From the NCBI GenBank assembly GCA_030062745.1, contig CP099850.1, positions 10,545,538-10,609,537 of the forward strand: a DNA stretch of 64,000 bases, in the 5' to 3' direction. The stretch's first letter is position 1, and each line of letters starts with the position of its first letter. The translations under genes and the position numbers were made by a program. Under the pieces are notes generated by a model that saw only the letters and a program-made list of their open reading frames with translations, had not been told where the DNA came from and made no database searches. Below, piece after piece: positions 62,001-64,000 of the stretch. Source of the DNA: Capitulum mitella (taxonomy: Eukaryota; Arthropoda; Thecostraca; Pollicipedomorpha; Pollicipedidae).

Positions 62001-63902
62001 CTCCTATTTTTGAAACCCTGTGAACGCCCATGAATTTTCTCAAAATTTCAGATTTGCATACCCATGGTAAAAGCCCTATCCATAATCTCTCGATTCATGG
62101 CAGTTTCATTGAAATCGGTCCATAAACGACGGAGTTATAAGAAGTCCAAAAGTACCCCCCCATTTTGACATTTTTGCCTCCCCCTGTATCCACAAATTTC
62201 GAAATTTTGAAAATTTCTTTTTATAAAAGTGTAGTTCACGTCACGGCAAATCGATTGCCGTTTGTTGCGATAAAATCGGACAAGTAGTTCTCGAGATCTC
62301 AGGGGGGGCCGAATCCGCCCCCCCCCTGCCGGGAATCGGCCATACCGTCTAGCCCTCCGGGAATAGGGTTAAATAACACACTTCCGTACACTAAATTTTG
62401 TCATATTTCTAATCAACTACAGGTGCTCGAGCTGCTTAGCAAATCTATGTAGTAGGAACCGGAAGAGACTGCAAGAAGGTGCTATCAAGGCGGATGATAA
62501 CCAAACCAAGGGCAGAGACATTAAAACGTTTGCAAATCGCAACGTCTCTGCCCTCACACAAAATTATTTTACCGTTAAACCAAAACCTGCCCCCTGTACA
62601 AGAATTTTCTTTGCAGGTCTCGTGCCCTTTACGCAAAGGTCTATTGCAGGATTTAGGCCAGCAAAATTTTTCCTGGACACATAAATCACCTACGGCGCGC
62701 TGCGTGTATATGGGGATCCTCACTGTACTCACGAATGCATATGACAACCGTAATATATGGATCACTGCGTTTTCCAATGCGGCGCCAACATTGATCGGAT
62801 ATCATAATCGGACGTCAGACTAACCTTGCAGGCCCTGCAATTTGCAGCATAACATGACATAACATGTGGCATGTATCATGAACATTTGGGAAGGATCGGT
62901 TACAGTGGCAAGCTACAAGCTTAAGAACCACGTCGACCTGCCAGTGAACTTCATGAGCATGCTTGCTGACGGTGCACACCTTCCAGCCGCAGGATCGACA
63001 TTCCATTCCGACGCTGAACATTCAGTGGGGCGGCCCCAGGCGTTCAGCATCCCTCTGATGGACGTTTAACGTGGATTTCCGGGCGCTCCATAACCCTTTA
63101 ATTGGTATTTAATCGGTAAATGCCGGCACCCATTACCCATCCGATGGATATTGCATGCCCAGCTGCGTATGCTCACTAGCCAGCTGGCTAGCATTGCTGG
63201 ACGACTGTGGAACACTCACTGGGCAGTTGCTGCGTCTCGTGGCTGCACTTGCAGGCGAACCTCAGCTTACAGTACTCGCGCTTGTGGTGCAGCAGGTCGG
63301 GCAGGGATCGGAACATCTCCCGGCAGTTGCCACAGATGAGGATGTCCGGCCCCGTGCCTGCGGCAGGGAGTGGCTGCTGACATACCAGACCAGAGACGGT
63401 CGGTCCGGTCTGTTGTCTTTCCGGAGGCTGCTCGACATTTTTCAGAACGGAATGAGCACTGAAAACGTTATCAGCGACATGTTCCCGACCAACCAAGCCC
63501 ATTTAAGAAAGCCCACCGAGGTGGATCACTCCTCTTAACACGTTTTTAACTCCAAGGATATGTCCATATACGTGTCTTTTCCTATGAATGCACTGTCCAT
63601 CGTCTCTAATTGCTCAGTGCATCGTAAACCTCGACAGAACCCACCATCGGAGCGTTTTCCTCCACTCCCCTCTCGGGGTAGTCCACTCACAGTAGGTCTT
63701 CAGGTCGTCCAAGCAGACGGTGCCCTGCGGCTTGCGCGCCGGCGGCGTCGACGGCGACTTGGCGATGACGGTGCGCGCCGCGCCGATGGGCGACGCGGGC
63801 GGCGGCACGACGACGCGGGCCCGCTTCATCGGCGGCGACGCGGCCGCCAGCCGGACGGCGGCCGCCGCCGTGAACGGGTTGGCCGCCGCCGCCGCGTAGT
63901 AC
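58936..63902 (-). CDS. Gene B: partial paralogue of gene A (exons 4 to 6)
   Basis: Three minus-strand exons, 63902-63691, 63357-63220 and 59063-58936, correspond one for one to exons 4, 5 and 6 of gene A, with identical phases (2-1, 1-1, 1-0). The encoded peptide has the same Ala/Pro linker with KRARV, the same C2HC finger and the same C2H2 finger. The copy appears intact: splice sites are good, there are no stops, and all zinc ligands are kept. RRM exons would lie beyond 64000. Same orientation as gene A makes this a head-to-tail tandem duplication. An expected nuclear RNA-binding role is inferred from gene A. Confidence 0.82.
59190..59575. repeat. Direct repeat flanking gene B exon 6, copy 2
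   Basis: Second copy of the 58470-58858 unit. GCAGAAAATATGA sits at 59469 against 58749 in copy 1. The two copies are clearly diverged, so the duplication is not recent. It lies 5' of exon 6 on the gene's strand, inside intron 5 of gene B. Confidence 0.8.
59843..61010. mobile_element. Decayed copy of the 61155-62368 TTAA element
   Basis: It begins CCCTATTCTCGCATGGGGGAAGG, preceded by TTGA rather than TTAA, and ends near a G-run followed by TCATATGGGAATGC. The interior runs parallel to the intact element: CACAAGGTCAGGTCAAAGGC, GGAGCTATGACCTAAAATGTC, TGTCCCTGGTGCAGCCTGTCC and GAAAATCGGTCCA. No transposase. It lies 145 bp from the next copy in the same orientation. Confidence 0.75.
61155..62368. 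mobile_element. piggyBac-like TTAA element, non-autonomous (1,214 bp)
   Basis: It is flanked by TTAA at 61151-61154 and 62369-62372, with perfect 12-bp terminal inverted repeats CCCTATTCCCGG / CCGGGAATAGGG. A second, inverted copy of the left end (CCCCCTGCCGGGAAT) sits about 30 bp inside the right end. The interior has no transposase but dense GGTCA words (AAGGTCAGGTCAAGGTCA near 61492; AAGGTCACTGG and AAGGTCAAAGGTCAC near 61783-61818). It is inserted in intron 5 of gene B. Confidence 0.92.
63220..63357 (-). CDS. Gene B exon 5: C2HC zinc finger
   Basis: This 138-nt exon has acceptor CCCTGCCGCAG and donor CCCA/GTGAGT, phase 1 at both ends. It reads TGPDILICGNC with the finger C-x2-C-x12-H-x4-C (REMFRSLPDLLH between the second Cys and the His, KREY before the last Cys), then KLRFACKC as in gene A, then SHETQQLP. 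All metal ligands and the KLRFACKC tail are conserved between copies while the residues inside the finger differ, which is what purifying selection on the fold would give. Confidence 0.85.
63358..63690 (-). other. Gene B intron 4
   Basis: A short 333-bp intron with GTGAGT donor and CAG acceptor. Its gene A counterpart is 4,130 bp. Nothing else is seen in it. Confidence 0.75.
63691..63902 (-). CDS. Gene B exon 4: Ala/Pro-rich linker with KRARV motif
   Basis: This 212-nt exon has acceptor GCTGTGTTTCAG and donor CCTACT/GTGAGT, entering in phase 2 and leaving in phase 1. It starts YYAAAAANPF and carries PPMKRARVVVPPP exactly as in gene A. It then diverges (AARTVIAKSPSTPPARKPQG), being three codons shorter overall, before the shared CLDDLKTY. 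The first 99 bases and 23 bases of the preceding intron are identical to gene A (offset 46,850). It is the most upstream gene B exon inside the window. Confidence 0.85.
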
Positions 63903-64000
63903 CTGAAACACAGCGACCGGAGTGATGCTCAGCGGGGGAGGGGGAGGGGACTGGACTGCACGAAGTGGGCGCCGGGGGTCCAGTGGAAGAACTCGGTGCG

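Larger units (their letters stand above)
59064..63219 (-). other. Gene B intron 5
   Basis: A 4,156-bp intron, against 1,767 bp in gene A. It holds one copy of the 390-bp direct repeat and two TTAA-family elements of about 1.2 kb each (about 59843-61010 and 61155-62368), which together are close to the whole length difference. The remaining 62373-63219 is unremarkable. Confidence 0.65.

Overview
This is a eukaryotic (metazoan) genomic window with intron-rich genes, long introns, microsatellites, minisatellites and non-autonomous DNA transposons. Nothing looks bacterial: there are no operons, ribosome-binding sites or compact long ORFs. The protein family and the TTAA-type transposons suggest an invertebrate, most likely an arthropod. 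The species cannot be named from sequence alone.

The one recognisable protein-coding unit is a minus-strand gene (gene A, about 34.77 to 10.46 kb). I assembled it by hand from six exons with good splice sites and matching phases: 34635-34774, 28517-28624, 27729-27891, 16832-17052, 12570-12701 and 10666-10802 (possibly extending to 10459). It encodes an hnRNP C/RALY-type RRM split over exons 1 and 2. The RRM tail, a KR-rich basic stretch and a poly-glutamine tract (exon 3) follow, then an Ala/Pro-rich linker with a KRARV basic motif (exon 4). A C2HC zinc finger (exon 5) and a C2H2 finger (exon 6) resemble the two N-terminal fingers of BCL11 proteins. The protein is about 300 residues to the last donor-like site, or about 368 if exon 6 reads through to the stop that overlaps an AATAAA.

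A second copy of the 3' half (gene B) lies upstream in the same orientation: exons at 63691-63902, 63220-63357 and 58936-59063 are homologous to exons 4, 5 and 6 with the same phases. Its RRM exons would lie beyond the right edge. The window therefore shows a head-to-tail tandem duplication, with all of gene A's recognisable coding exons and the 3' part of gene B. Between them (34.8-58.9 kb) I recognise no coding gene. That spacer should hold gene A's 5' non-coding exon and promoter and any further 3' end of gene B.

The rest is introns and intergenic DNA. It holds piggyBac-like TTAA-flanked elements without transposase (9609-9885, 19551-20798, 29296-30513, 61155-62368, decayed copies near 59843-61010 and elsewhere). 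The approximately 1.2-kb copies are rich in GGTCA/TGACC half-sites. There are three minisatellites (86 bp, 36-39 bp, 46 bp periods), TA and GA microsatellites, one tRNA-like relic, and a series of short CpG-rich islands in a less GC-rich background. Left of 10.4 kb no gene was recognised.
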